Translations under genes and position numbers: made by a program
Assembly: GCF_010672085.1 (NCBI RefSeq)
Contig: NZ_JAAHHT010000010.1
Coordinates: 1 to 58,230 of the forward strand
Length of the DNA: 58,230 nt
Reading direction: 5' to 3'
Source: Okeania sp. SIO3I5
GTDB lineage: Bacteria; Cyanobacteriota; Cyanobacteriia; Cyanobacteriales; Microcoleaceae
Shown here: positions 18,097 through 26,098 of the stretch, piece after piece
How the letters are laid out: the number at the start of each line of letters is the position of its first letter
Position numbering within the stretch: position 1 is the stretch's first letter
Notes under the pieces: generated by a model
What the model saw: only the letters and a program-made list of their open reading frames with translations
Database searches by the model: none
What the model was told of the DNA's origin: nothing

Positions 18097-18139
18097 AGGG
18101 ACGTTGCATAACAAAAATGCGAGCGTCCCTAGCTTTTTT
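18097..18139 (+). terminator. Hairpin terminator after hupL
   Basis: AGGGACG at 18097-18103 pairs with CGTCCCT at 18124-18130, with a further TGCAT/ATGC pairing inside, and is followed by AGCTTTTTT. The stem is also a copy of a dispersed repeat seen near 19036 and 39358. Confidence 0.7.
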
Positions 18140-19317
18140 ACAGTAGTAGGGTGGGTTTTGCTAACGCAGAGGTTCCGCTTTTTATGTCGCGAGCGAAAAC
18201 GTCTGTCGCCAACATGAAAAGCGTCAGCGTAACCCACCGAAACATCCTAGATTTGCCGTGCATTAACGAAGTGTAACTATAGGTTGATATTCTATTCATT
18301 TATTGGCCAATAGTTAAATGGCTGAAAACCTTTACAGGTAAAGCTTTTAGCCTTTTTTTATCTATGATTGATGTTCTATTCATTTATTGGCCAATAGTTA
18401 AATAGCTGAAAGCCTTGACAGGTAAAGATTTAAGCCTTTTTTTATCTATGATTGATGTTCTATTAGACATCTCCAAAAATCACTCATTAAAATCAATTAT
18501 TATCTATAAATCATCAATTATTTCCCCTCCTGGGAGGGGTTAGGGGTGGGTTCCCTGTTCTCTGTTCCCTGTTCCCTCTTTTCTGGAGATGTCTATTTAT
18601 TTATTGGACAATAGTTACAGCAGTTTCCGCAGTAGGGTTCGTTTTGCTAACGCAGAGCTGACGCTTTTTATGTCACGAGCGAAAACGTCTGTCGCCAACA
18701 TGAAAAGCGTCAGCGTAACCCACCGAAACATCCTAGATTTGCGGTGCATTAACGAAGTGTAACTATAGATTGATATTCTATTTATTTATTGGATAATAGC
18801 AATTAAGCTAAAAGCCTTTATCTGTAAAGGTTTCAACCTTTTTATTTCCTTGATTGATGTTCTATTCATTTGTTGGCCAATAGTTAAATGACTGAAAGCC
18901 TTGACAGGTAAAGGTTTAAGTCCTTTTTTATCTATGATTAATGTTCTATTTAGGGACTACCCCAAAAATAGACTACCAGCTAATTACAGCAGTTTTCAGG
19001 TTAATGAACCACATAAAAAAATTATTCCCCCGTAGGGACGTTGCATAACAAAAATGCGTTTCATGTCGCTATAAGTTTCATGTCGCGTAGCGTTAGCTCG
19101 CTTTGCGCCAGCAAAAACGTCCCTACTTTGTGGTTTACTCAAATGAAAAGCGCTGTAATAGAATAGGGATTGCTACTTTGCGAGAAGGCTTTCCTTACGG
19201 AATGCTATCGCAAACGCCTACGGCTGCCTTAACTATTTCTGATTGAGGTTAAGTTTAATATCACCGCCTCGTTTCGGACAGTCACTGGCTTTTTTCTAAA
19301 CTAAAATTGCTACTTTA
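18140..19317. repeat. Nested repeat region downstream of hupL
   Basis: No gene is supported. An 84-bp unit (TTGATRTTCTATTCATTTATTGG...TTTTTATC) occurs in tandem from 18284 and 18368 and again from about 18769 and 18853. A block of about 150 bp starting with a GCTAACGCAGAG motif and containing AAAACGTCTGTCGCCAACAT occurs at about 18155-18300 and 18640-18785, so about 490 bp appears to have been duplicated. A MITE sits inside one of the 84-bp units (see next entry). Other dispersed repeats fill 18960-19250. Confidence 0.75.
18463..18596. mobile_element. MITE family 1 (AGACATCTCC ends) inserted in an 84-bp repeat
   Basis: The left end reads TTAGACATCTCCAAAAAT and the right end TTTTCTGGAGATGTCTA, which are inverted repeats. 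The element interrupts a TTCTATT|ATTTATTGG junction that is continuous in the neighbouring 84-bp units, so the empty site is available for comparison. The interior holds the common CCCCTCCTGGGAGGGG and TTCCCTGTTCCCTG motifs. Confidence 0.8.
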
Positions 19318-19551
19318 TTAAGTAGCAAATCCCTTATCTATAAAGCCTAAGCGAGTAGCAAACTGTAAAGCAGCGAGGATATCCTCTCTTTCTAAATCAT
19401 CATAGTCTTCAAGAATTTCCTCTATAGTCATGCCACTACTCAGCAATTCTAGTATAAATTCTACTGGATAGCACAATCCCTGGAAGCAGGGTTTACCGTG
19501 ACAGATTTTTGGGTTGATAGTGATTCTTTCTAGAAGTTGGCGATCGCTCAT
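19318..19551 (-). CDS. DUF433-domain protein (antitoxin-like)
   Basis: The 77-residue protein matches DUF433: ITINPKICHGKPCFQG near the start, then the helix-turn-helix-like ELLSSGMTIEEILEDYDDLEREDILAAL. DUF433 proteins are commonly paired with PIN-type toxins (VapB45-like antitoxins) in cyanobacteria, but no toxin gene follows within this strand's downstream DNA. The first 12 codons and upstream DNA are duplicated just 5' of the gene (see next entry). RITINPKICHGKPC differs from the more usual form only by conservative changes. Confidence 0.85.
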   Translation of the reverse strand: MSDRQLLERITINPKICHGKPCFQGLCYPVEFILELLSSGMTIEEILEDYDDLEREDILAALQFATRLGFIDKGFAT

Positions 19552-19800
19552 TTATCTTTTATTGTTAGTTTGGTAGGGGTTTGGTCTCCAAACCCTGACA
19601 ATATTGAATTTTACCAATAAACCAGATTTGATATGAGATAGCTAGTTTATTCTTCACTATAATGATTCTTTCTAGGAGTTGGCGATCGCTCATTTATCTT
19701 TTATTGTTAGTTTGGTAGGGGTTTGGTCTCCAAACCCTGACAATATTGAATTTTACCAATAAACCAGATTTGATATGAATTAGCTAGTTTGTTCTTAACT
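19525..19800. repeat. Tandem duplication of the DUF433 gene's 5' end (about 141 bp)
   Basis: A block from TTCTTTCTAGAAGTTGGCGA (19524 onward) through AGCTAGTTTATTCTT is repeated almost exactly from about 19666 to 19798. It includes the gene's first codons (MSDRQLLERI in minus-strand reading), its start and about 100 bp of upstream DNA with the palindrome GGGGTTTGGTCTCCAAACCC. The outer copy therefore carries a promoter and a truncated start of the gene. Confidence 0.85.
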
Positions 19801-19814
19801 TCTGCTATAATATA

Positions 19815-19906
19815 CAGGACTTACGCAAAATACGAAATCATACACCTTATGTAGGGGCGAATGGCATTCGCCCCCTACTATATATAGTGGTTCTACGTAA
19901 GTCCTG
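19815..19906. mobile_element. MITE family 3 (CAGGACTTACG ends)
   Basis: A near-palindromic 92-bp element: CAGGACTTACGCAAAATACG at one end and CTACGTAAGTCCTG at the other, with an inner hairpin GGGGCGAATGGCATTCGCCCC. Sister copies are at 20665-20756, 57150-57239 and 57400-57509. It ends 37 bp before the ATG of the next gene, so it may serve as part of its promoter or leader. Confidence 0.85.
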
Positions 19907-19942
19907 ATATATAAACAATCCTTTTTTTGGAGCCTAATATTG

Positions 19943-20215
19943 ATGGAAACACTCTTATTAAGTTATGAAGAAGTTGGGAAAATTGCCGAACAGCTTTATC
20001 AAGATAGCATCCGCGCTATTGTTGAAACACCAGAAAATATAGGCAAAATGGTGGTTATTGATATTGGAACGGGGGATTACTCTGTTAGTAAAGATCCTTT
20101 AGAAGCAGCAAACTATCTCTATGAGAAAAATCACCTAGCTAGATTATTCGGCATTCGTATTGGATATAATGTGGCTGTCTCTTTTGGTGGTACTATGGAG
20201 AGAGTTAGCGAATGA
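19943..20215 (+). CDS. Small protein of unknown function paired with aspartyl protease-like gene
   Basis: A 90-residue soluble protein (start METLLLSYEEVGKIAEQL; a TTG codon lies immediately upstream, but the ATG at 19943 follows GGAG at good spacing). A helical N-terminus is followed by VVIDIGTGDYSVSKDP and RLFGIRIGYNVAVSFGGT. I do not recognise a named family. The last codons overlap the start of the next gene by ATGA, so the two are translationally coupled. Small genes of this sort recur in front of tiny aspartyl-protease-like genes in cyanobacteria, which suggests a functional pair, possibly toxin-antitoxin-like; that role is inference. Confidence 0.75.
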   Translation: METLLLSYEEVGKIAEQLYQDSIRAIVETPENIGKMVVIDIGTGDYSVSKDPLEAANYLYEKNHLARLFGIRIGYNVAVSFGGTMERVSE

Positions 20216-20577
20216 TTTCTGGTATTGTCAATAATGGACGTCCTACAGTATCAATAACATTCCGTCTCCCTAATCATCCTGATTTTTCCATTCAGTTTGT
20301 GGTTGATACTGGATTTACAGGTCAACTATGCTTACCAAGTGAAGTTGTTGCCTTGTTAGATTTACCTTTCAAGTTGGCTACCCGTGCCAATTTAGCTGAT
20401 AATACAGAAGTTCTGTTACCAATTTATGAAGCAATTATTCTCTGGAATGGAGAAGAAAGAACAGTTCGAGTTTTGGGAAGTGGGAGAAGACCTTTATTGG
20501 GAACGGCGATGTTAGAAGAATCTGAACTGGTAATTCAGTTTACTGAAGGTGGGTTGGTAACTATTGAAGACTTATGA
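20212..20577 (+). CDS. Small clan AA (retropepsin-like) aspartyl protease family protein
   Basis: The 121-residue protein has the single-domain retropepsin signature VVDTGFTGQLCLP at about residues 31-43 (catalytic DTG) and the C-terminal strand RRPLLGTAMLEE, which corresponds to the hydrophobic ILG motif of the second psi loop. One domain means it must dimerise to form a two-aspartate site. There is no signal peptide. It is coupled by ATGA overlap to the preceding gene. Targets in cyanobacteria are unknown. Confidence 0.85.
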   Translation: MISGIVNNGRPTVSITFRLPNHPDFSIQFVVDTGFTGQLCLPSEVVALLDLPFKLATRANLADNTEVLLPIYEAIILWNGEERTVRVLGSGRRPLLGTAMLEESELVIQFTEGGLVTIEDL

Positions 20578-20664
20578 AAAAGAAGAAGATAGAATCTTAT
20601 GTGACGTAAACTCAATTATTTCCCCTGACTCCCTACCTCTCTCTTTTCTGAAAATGTCTCTTAG

Positions 20665-20756
20665 TCAGGACTTACGCAAAATATGGAATTACACACCATT
20701 TGTAGGGGCGAATGCCATTCGCCCTTACTAGATATGGCGGTTTTGCGTAAGTCCTG
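20665..20756. mobile_element. MITE family 3, second copy
   Basis: TCAGGACTTACGCAAAATATG at the left and TTGCGTAAGTCCTG at the right enclose the same GGGGCGAATGCCATTCGCCC hairpin as the 19815 copy. A decayed half of MITE family 1 (CTCTTTTCTGAAAATGTCT) abuts it at about 20640-20662. Confidence 0.85.
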
Positions 20757-20805
20757 TTAGTTTCTTTAACCAAATGACAGTAAGGGAATCTAAAAAAAAT
20801 TTCGA

Positions 20806-20817
20806 CGCGCTAACGCG
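20806..20817. promoter_or_regulatory. GC-rich hairpin 3' of the trypsin-FGE gene
   Basis: CGCG-CTAA-CGCG, a 4-bp stem with a 4-nt loop, about 65 bp beyond the stop codon of the trypsin-FGE gene. Diversity-generating retroelement targets often have a hairpin with a GC-rich stem and 4-nt loop shortly after the variable region; the stem here is shorter than the best-studied cases. Confidence 0.3.
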
Positions 20818-20882
20818 GGACTCAAAGGAAAGAGAAAAAAAGAGCAAAGAGAAAAAGGGGAAAAGAGCAAAGGGGAAGAATC

Positions 20883-21000
20883 CTAGGAACGAGAGACAGG
20901 CAAGACGACACGAAAACCCCAATAGTAGTTGAGGTTGCCCGCAAAGTTATAGTTACGCCCAGCACAACGGCAATACCTAGAAATGTCGTTCCAGCTACCG
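20883..21000 (-). other. Putative DGR variable region (3' end of the FGE domain)
   Basis: The last 39 codons run from GGSWND to the stop. Many codons have the NNC or NNT form that adenine-directed mutagenesis of AAC codons gives: AAC, GAC, TAC, GGC, CTC alternate over the N-Y-N-F-A-G-N-L-N-Y-Y stretch, followed by the invariant GGTTTTCGTGTCGTC that usually marks the initiation-of-mutagenic-homing end. No template repeat or reverse transcriptase is in the window, so this is a remote-target hypothesis. Confidence 0.4.
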
Positions 21001-22505
21001 CCACGGAGCAATCTTATATTACTCTCTCTCTCACTTTCCCAAGCACTACCATCAGTAGGGGCGTCTTCGTAGTTATTATGCCAAATATCTAAACACCATT
21101 CCCAAACATTGCCGTGCATATCGTATAAACCAAAGGCATTAGGAGGAAAGCTTCCTACATCGCTTGTCTCCCCTGGATATTTTCCTTTAGGCGCGTTGCC
21201 GTAAGTAAAGTTACCATTATAGTTAACTAACTCAGACGTTATAGTTTCTCCAAAATAAAATGGTGTAGTTGTACCAGCGCGACAAGCATATTCCCACTGA
21301 CTCTCACTCGGTAATTTATATCTTTTCCCAGTTTTCTGAGATAGCTTTTGACAAAATTCTACAGCATCGTACCATGACACACATTCTACTGGGCGGTTTC
21401 CCCCTTTAAAGTGAGAGGGATTTTTTCTTATAATAAACCTCTCCAAAAACTCTAATTTCGCAACGGGAGGATAAAGGTTTGAAAATCTTTTCTGGAGAAG
21501 TCTAATGGCTTGATATTGGTTTTGAGTAATAGGATATTTACTCATATAAAAAGCTTCCAGAGTAACTTCATGTTGAGGACTTTCACTTTCATTGCCATAT
21601 CTTCCCTCTTCATTTTCTGGCGAACCCATAATAAAAGTACCCCCAGGAATATAAACCATTTCTAATCTCACACCATTACCCAAATCTTCAGTAAAAAATA
21701 CTGCTTCATGGGAACGACGCTCAATTTCTTCACCTTTGCTGTTTACTTTTATTACATCAAATGGTTGTGTAATTTCTTGAGCAGGTGAATTATTAGGAAT
21801 GTCTAATTGTTTTAGTGCTATAACTTCTTCAACAGATAAATTATCAGAAGTTTCTAATGATTCTCGTATAATTTGTTGAGAAACAGCAGGAGGCATTCCA
21901 GACCAAATTTTCTTCAAAGCTTCTACCGAAATAGCTAACCCCTCCGTTCCATCTTTCTCCATATTCGTAGCTACACCCAACACATAACCAGTTTCCAAGT
22001 CAACTACAGGTGCGCCACTATAACCTTTACGAAGGCGTTGGCGGAGCCTAGCGGCAGCTACATCGCCTTCATCAACCAACAAATTCCAAACTGCCACCCT
22101 CTCATCATTTTGACGAGCGAGGCGCTTTTTCCCTAAAGTTCCACCAACAGTTTCCAGCAAGATTTTTTTCTCTTCACCATAGAGAAAATGACCTGCTGTC
22201 TGAAACTTTCGATTTTTTGTTTCAGATAAACTTATTAGCTGGAAAAGTGGCACATTTAGCTTTTCAACTCCCAACACTGCCAAATCAAAACCCTTAACAT
22301 CTCCTATTGCTAAAACTTTTGCCGGAATATTATTTACCAATACATTTTCCTTACCACCTACATCCTCAACAACATGAGCGCAAGTTAGCAAATAAGTATA
22401 ATTATCCTGTTGATAAAAAGCAAACCCAGTACCAATAACATCCGCTTTGCGAGAGTTGTCACTAGCACTGGTAATTAAAACAATAGATTCTTCTAAATTA
22501 CCCAT
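20883..22505 (-). CDS. Trypsin-like protease fused to FGE-sulfatase (C-type-lectin-fold) domain; candidate DGR target
   Basis: Residues 1-195 are a trypsin-like serine protease: LTCAHVVED (His44), GFDLAVL (Asp74) and GYSGAPVVD (Ser163) give the triad. Residues about 275-540 are a formylglycine-generating-enzyme fold, from YIPGGTFIMGSPENEEGR through RPVECVSWYDAVEFCQKL, KLPSESQWEYACRAG and HGNVWEWC to LRGGSWND and YYWGFRVVLP. No signal peptide is present. Proteins pairing a protease with a variable FGE domain are known targets of diversity-generating retroelements in cyanobacteria, the FGE tail being the variable region. A 40-bp repeat is read as residues about 147-160 beside the active serine. 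A Trypco1-like gene lies upstream on the same strand. Confidence 0.88.
   Translation of the reverse strand: MGNLEESIVLITSASDNSRKADVIGTGFAFYQQDNYTYLLTCAHVVEDVGGKENVLVNNIPAKVLAIGDVKGFDLAVLGVEKLNVPLFQLISLSETKNRKFQTAGHFLYGEEKKILLETVGGTLGKKRLARQNDERVAVWNLLVDEGDVAAARLRQRLRKGYSGAPVVDLETGYVLGVATNMEKDGTEGLAISVEALKKIWSGMPPAVSQQIIRESLETSDNLSVEEVIALKQLDIPNNSPAQEITQPFDVIKVNSKGEEIERRSHEAVFFTEDLGNGVRLEMVYIPGGTFIMGSPENEEGRYGNESESPQHEVTLEAFYMSKYPITQNQYQAIRLLQKRFSNLYPPVAKLEFLERFIIRKNPSHFKGGNRPVECVSWYDAVEFCQKLSQKTGKRYKLPSESQWEYACRAGTTTPFYFGETITSELVNYNGNFTYGNAPKGKYPGETSDVGSFPPNAFGLYDMHGNVWEWCLDIWHNNYEDAPTDGSAWESERESNIRLLRGGSWNDISRYCRCAGRNYNFAGNLNYYWGFRVVLPVSRS
22031..22070. repeat. 40-bp palindromic-ended repeat inside the trypsin-FGE gene
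   Basis: GAAGGCGTTGGCGGAGCC...TACATCGCCTTC has inverted ends (GAAGGCG/CGCCTTC). Its core is shared with 40607-40638 inside the Lin0512 gene with one mismatch in 32 bp. Here it is read on the minus strand as GDVAAARLRQRLRK, in frame, immediately before the catalytic GYSG. Confidence 0.8.
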
Positions 22506-22726
22506 TCTCTAACTTTTTAGGTTTCAGAACAAACTTAACCTTTAAATTCCTACCAACCTTTGCTTTAGTAATATAAAGATTACCAGAAAATCAGGTCTAA
22601 AGCCTTCCCTTTAAAGGGGATAAAAAAGAAAATTCAGTGTTTCAAGCCTCCCTATTCCAAGAGGTACTGATAACTGATAACTGATAACTCAAATGACCTC
22701 AGCTTGTTGAATTTCCATATCTTTAT

Positions 22727-22839
22727 TCGACCTCTCCGAAAAAGAGGAAGGTAGGAAGTAGGGAGTAGGGAGTAGGGGAAAATAATTGATAATTTATACA
22801 CGATAATTGATTTGATTTGTAATTATCGGAGATGTCTAT
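22727..22839. mobile_element. MITE family 1 copy truncating the Trypco1-like gene
   Basis: The left end reads TTCGACCTCTCCGAAAAAGAGG and the right end AATTATCGGAGATGTCTATTAA. The right end overlaps the 3' end of the gene at 22823-23026 and supplies its last codons and stop. The interior holds a GTAGGGAGTAGGGAGTAGGG repeat. Upstream, at 22637-22692, lies a TACTGATAACTGATAACTG repeat. Confidence 0.8.
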
Positions 22840-23026
22840 TAATTTCTTGCCAAGCTTCAGCAATAGGGCGACTAATACTAATTAATATAGGTTTCGCTTT
22901 AGCAAAAGTAGATTTAACTCCTTTAATACCATTAGTAGAAATAGCTTGGGCTTTATCTTCTGGGAGTTCTGCCTCAACTAAAATACCATCTTCTAGTTCA
23001 ATTAGTTCAATTAATCTGGTGGCCAT
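22823..23026 (-). pseudogene. Trypsin-co-occurring (Trypco1/CU044_2847-like) protein, C-terminally truncated
   Basis: The 67 codons begin MATRLIELIELEDGILVEAE and continue to a helix VKSTFAKAKPILISISRPIAEAW. This is the N-terminal part of the trypsin-co-occurring domain 1 family, which is usually about 100-115 residues and ends in a V-E-V-x-F-G strand. Here the strand is absent, because MITE family 1 begins at the codons for NRHLR and provides the stop. The trypsin-FGE gene lies 318 bp downstream on the same strand, the association for which the family is named. It may still produce a shortened protein. Confidence 0.6.
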
Positions 23027-23072
23027 ATATAATTATTCGTAAATTTAAAACCTGGTCGAATTTTATTCCAAT

Positions 23073-24047
23073 TTAAGAATCATATCCATAATAGTTCAAA
23101 TATGGTTCTAACTTCTGGCATATTTCACTATACTTTCTTGAGACCTCTGGTAATAATTGAATAGGACGTTTTTCAATCAACTTATCATATTCTAAGACTG
23201 CTTTGGCTTCTAATCCTAGAAAGTTTAAAATTTTGAAAATAGTAGACTCTGGAAATTGACATAGTTCTTCATATCCCAAAGAAATATAATCTGTTTTCAG
23301 CAATGAATTAATATTCTCTAAGAAGTAAGTAGTTGATTCAACGGAAGATTTAGTGAATCGGCGTAATCCTATATCGAAGTAATTAGAATATAAAAACCGA
23401 TAGAGCAAATTTTTTAAAGGGTTGTTTAATATTTTACTATACTCTTGAAAAATGAGAGTAGTATAGGAATTCTTAGTAGAAAATAGAAGGCGAATAGCTT
23501 TCAACTTTGAATTAATCACATGAATAGGATGTCTATGAATAAATATAAATTTAGCTTTGGGAAAAGTATCTTTAACATACTTGAAGTGTGAAAAGCACCA
23601 AGGATTTTTTAATAAAAGTGGTCTATTGGGGTTGGAAATAAATTGAATTTTCCTGCATAATTCTATAAATAAAGAAAGATTTTCAGGGTTCAGGTGAGAC
23701 TGATAACCAGCATTTCTTAAAATGAATCCATATTCTGTTGGCGAATCTGGAGTTGCGACGACATTATCTATCATTCGATCGCTTATACCCAAAGACTTGA
23801 ATAGTTCTTCCAATTCTTGGCGAACCTGATTCTCAGTTTGATTGATATAGTTGGAGAGAATTTCATTATATTTAATAATGTGATAGGCTCTAACACAATT
23901 AAAGCACTCAGTAGCAACCAAGGTTTGGTACAATAAAGTAGTTCCCGAACGATGTTCTCCCATGATAAAAATAGGGTTGAAATCAATTTTTGAGCATAAA
24001 TCTAGGTATGGTTTATCGACAAACTTATTCATTACTTCAGATGGCAT
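23073..24047 (-). CDS. Sulfotransferase family protein
   Basis: The 324-residue protein has the PAPS 5'-phosphosulfate-binding loop IFIMGEHRSGTTLLYQT (about residues 27-43) and the 3'-phosphate-binding strand KAKFIFIHRHPIHVINSK with the conserved Arg and a downstream serine. YISLGYEELCQFPESTIFKIL near residue 275 matches the usual Y-E-D-L C-terminal motif. It is cytoplasmic, with no signal. It belongs to the broad Sulfotransfer_3-like group, whose acceptors include glycans, lipids and peptides. It is divergent from a second, only distantly similar sulfotransferase, with 250 bp between their starts. Confidence 0.88.
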   Translation of the reverse strand: MPSEVMNKFVDKPYLDLCSKIDFNPIFIMGEHRSGTTLLYQTLVATECFNCVRAYHIIKYNEILSNYINQTENQVRQELEELFKSLGISDRMIDNVVATPDSPTEYGFILRNAGYQSHLNPENLSLFIELCRKIQFISNPNRPLLLKNPWCFSHFKYVKDTFPKAKFIFIHRHPIHVINSKLKAIRLLFSTKNSYTTLIFQEYSKILNNPLKNLLYRFLYSNYFDIGLRRFTKSSVESTTYFLENINSLLKTDYISLGYEELCQFPESTIFKILNFLGLEAKAVLEYDKLIEKRPIQLLPEVSRKYSEICQKLEPYLNYYGYDS

Positions 24048-24297
24048 ATTATTGATGATTGTAATATAAGTTTTTATTATAACACAATCTGTTCTACAAT
24101 ACTATTAGTAAAAGATTATATAAAATAAGTTTAATATAATCGATCTCTACATATAATATAAGAATAACATTTATGATATTATAGCGCTAGGCAAATAGGT
24201 TAGGGCATTCAACTGTCAATGTTCTAATTCTTGCCCCTGACTTGTTGAGATATTTAAACTAATATATCTCAACTTGTAATTAGAGTTAAAATTTACC

Positions 24298-25434
24298 ATG
24301 ACTGCCAAATTTCTTAACATTCAAAATAAACCCAGAACAAATCCAAGGGCACTTGCAAAGTTGGAAGATTTTCAGTATTTAGAAGGAGAAAATATTGATT
24401 CACAAATTATTATTAATAGTCCAAATATTAGTTTGTATTGCCTAGAACCTGCTAGTCAACAGGGTATTTTTGTAGAAACTCCATTAGATGTAGAAATTTC
24501 AGATTATCCTTTTGTTTACAATACTCAGTTTGAATATGCTGAGAGATTAATTGCTGTACCTTATCAAGATTTATTTGATTTAGCAAAGAGTATAAGAAAT
24601 TACACTCAGAATCTAATACTTATCTATTCCGTAGGACGTTGTGGTTCTACTCTACTTAGTAAAGTATTTAATCAGTTAGATTATGTTCTTAGTCTATCAG
24701 AACCAGATGTTTTTTGCTATTTAGTTGGTTTGCGAACTCCGGATGGTAGTTTAGACACTCAAATAAGAGAACTTCTCAACATTTGCACTAGATTAACTTG
24801 TCAACCTACTCCTAAAATTAAACCTTCATGGTGTGTCATTAAACCTAGAAGCTTTTGTATTGAGATTGCTGACCTAATGTACGAATTATTTCCTCATGCT
24901 AAAGTAATTTTCTTGTATAGAAGTGCAGCAGATGTAATACCATCATTTATCCGCGCTCACGAAGATGTACGTCCTTTGATTCAAGGATTAGAAGACAACC
25001 TTGATTATTACAGTAGGTTTTTTCCATTGATTAAAAGTTATTCAGATTTTATAGACTTCAGCGATCCAAATGCAGTTGACATTTATTCGATTCTTTGGTT
25101 GTCTGCCATGGAACGCTACTTAGAACTTTATCAAAAAGGTGTGCCGATGTTAGCCTTACGTTACGAAGATTTAGTCAAATCTCCACAGCAGATGATTGCT
25201 TCAATTTTTGAATATTGTGGTTTGCCAAATTCTGAAGTAACTAATGCTTGTAAGGTATTTGAGCAAGACTCTCAGGGTGGTTCACACTTGTCCCGCGAGC
25301 GCACAAGGAAACATCAACTTACAGAGTCAGAAATGATTGAAGTAAATCAAAAAATTTATCGGTTATTAGAAAAACATCCAGAAATTAGAACGCCAGACTA
25401 TATTATTCCTGGTACTCTAGGTCATAACATATAG
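24298..25434 (+). CDS. Sulfotransferase family protein
   Basis: The 378-residue protein has an extra N-terminal domain of about 95 residues (a strand-rich region with no motif I recognise), then the phosphosulfate loop LILIYSVGRCGSTLLSKVF and the 3'-phosphate strand HAKVIFLYRSAADVIPSFIR. The C-terminal motif LRYEDLVKSPQQMIASIFEY is typical. The conserved C-terminal basic region (SHLSRERTRKH) likely contacts PAPS. It is similar in plan but not closely related to the divergent neighbour. The shared intergenic region of 250 bp is AT-rich and carries part of a TATAGCGCTAGGC repeat at about 24180. Confidence 0.88.
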   Translation: MTAKFLNIQNKPRTNPRALAKLEDFQYLEGENIDSQIIINSPNISLYCLEPASQQGIFVETPLDVEISDYPFVYNTQFEYAERLIAVPYQDLFDLAKSIRNYTQNLILIYSVGRCGSTLLSKVFNQLDYVLSLSEPDVFCYLVGLRTPDGSLDTQIRELLNICTRLTCQPTPKIKPSWCVIKPRSFCIEIADLMYELFPHAKVIFLYRSAADVIPSFIRAHEDVRPLIQGLEDNLDYYSRFFPLIKSYSDFIDFSDPNAVDIYSILWLSAMERYLELYQKGVPMLALRYEDLVKSPQQMIASIFEYCGLPNSEVTNACKVFEQDSQGGSHLSRERTRKHQLTESEMIEVNQKIYRLLEKHPEIRTPDYIIPGTLGHNI

Positions 25435-26098
25435 AAGCCAAGTGTGTATCTCTAGAAAAGAGGGAGTAGGGAGTAGGGGAGTAGTGGAATGTTTCAGCTA
25501 AAACTGTGCATTAGATTTTAGGTTGTGGGAAGACAAGGAAGACAAGGAGGACAAGGAAGACAAGCTGGTAAGGGAGAAAAAAGCCTATTGCACCATTTAA
25601 GATGAAACAGTCCAGTAGGAGAGTAGGGGAGTAGGGGAGCGGGGGAGTAGGGGAGCGGGGGAGTAGGGGAGCGCTTGTGTAAGCATTGCTCATTCATTGT
25701 CTGAGCTAGAATATTTACAACCCTACATTTTTTGAGTCCCACACCTCCCACACCTCCCAAACCTCCCAAACCTCCCACACCTCCCACACCTCCCATACCT
25801 CCCACACCTCCCACACCTCCCACACCTCCCACACCTCCCATACCTCCCACACCTCCCAATAATAGATCCCAAATGGGTTCTATAAAATAGACTTGTCGCT
25901 TTATAACTTAAAAAATCCTCAAAACTCTTGATATGTAAGGATTATCGCCACAAATACCCTAAAATGCCTGTAATTATTACTCTGCCTGAGTTTTAGCGAT
26001 TTTTCCCTCTATTTAGCCACAAGTCTAATGACTTACTGCAGTTGCTAAGTACAAATACATATACTATATTAGTGTTAGTCAAACTCAGAAAAAAATAA
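25435..26098. repeat. Spacer with a 10-bp tandem repeat (12 units at 25738-25858)
   Basis: No gene is supported. CACACCTCCC and close variants (CAAACCTCCC, CATACCTCCC) repeat twelve times in register from 25738 to 25858. The reverse complement makes a glycine-valine-glycine reading frame, which is an artefact. A second short repeat of GGGGAGTAGGGGAGCG occurs at 25620-25675, and AGACAAGGA repeats occur at 25530-25570. A GTGGGAGGTGTGGGAGGT repeat of the same unit recurs at 33374 and 44836. Confidence 0.85.

Noticed and set aside
25518-25859. Gly/Val-rich 113-codon minus-strand frame
   Set aside because: It translates the CACACCTCCC tandem repeat; there are no coding features beyond the repeat.
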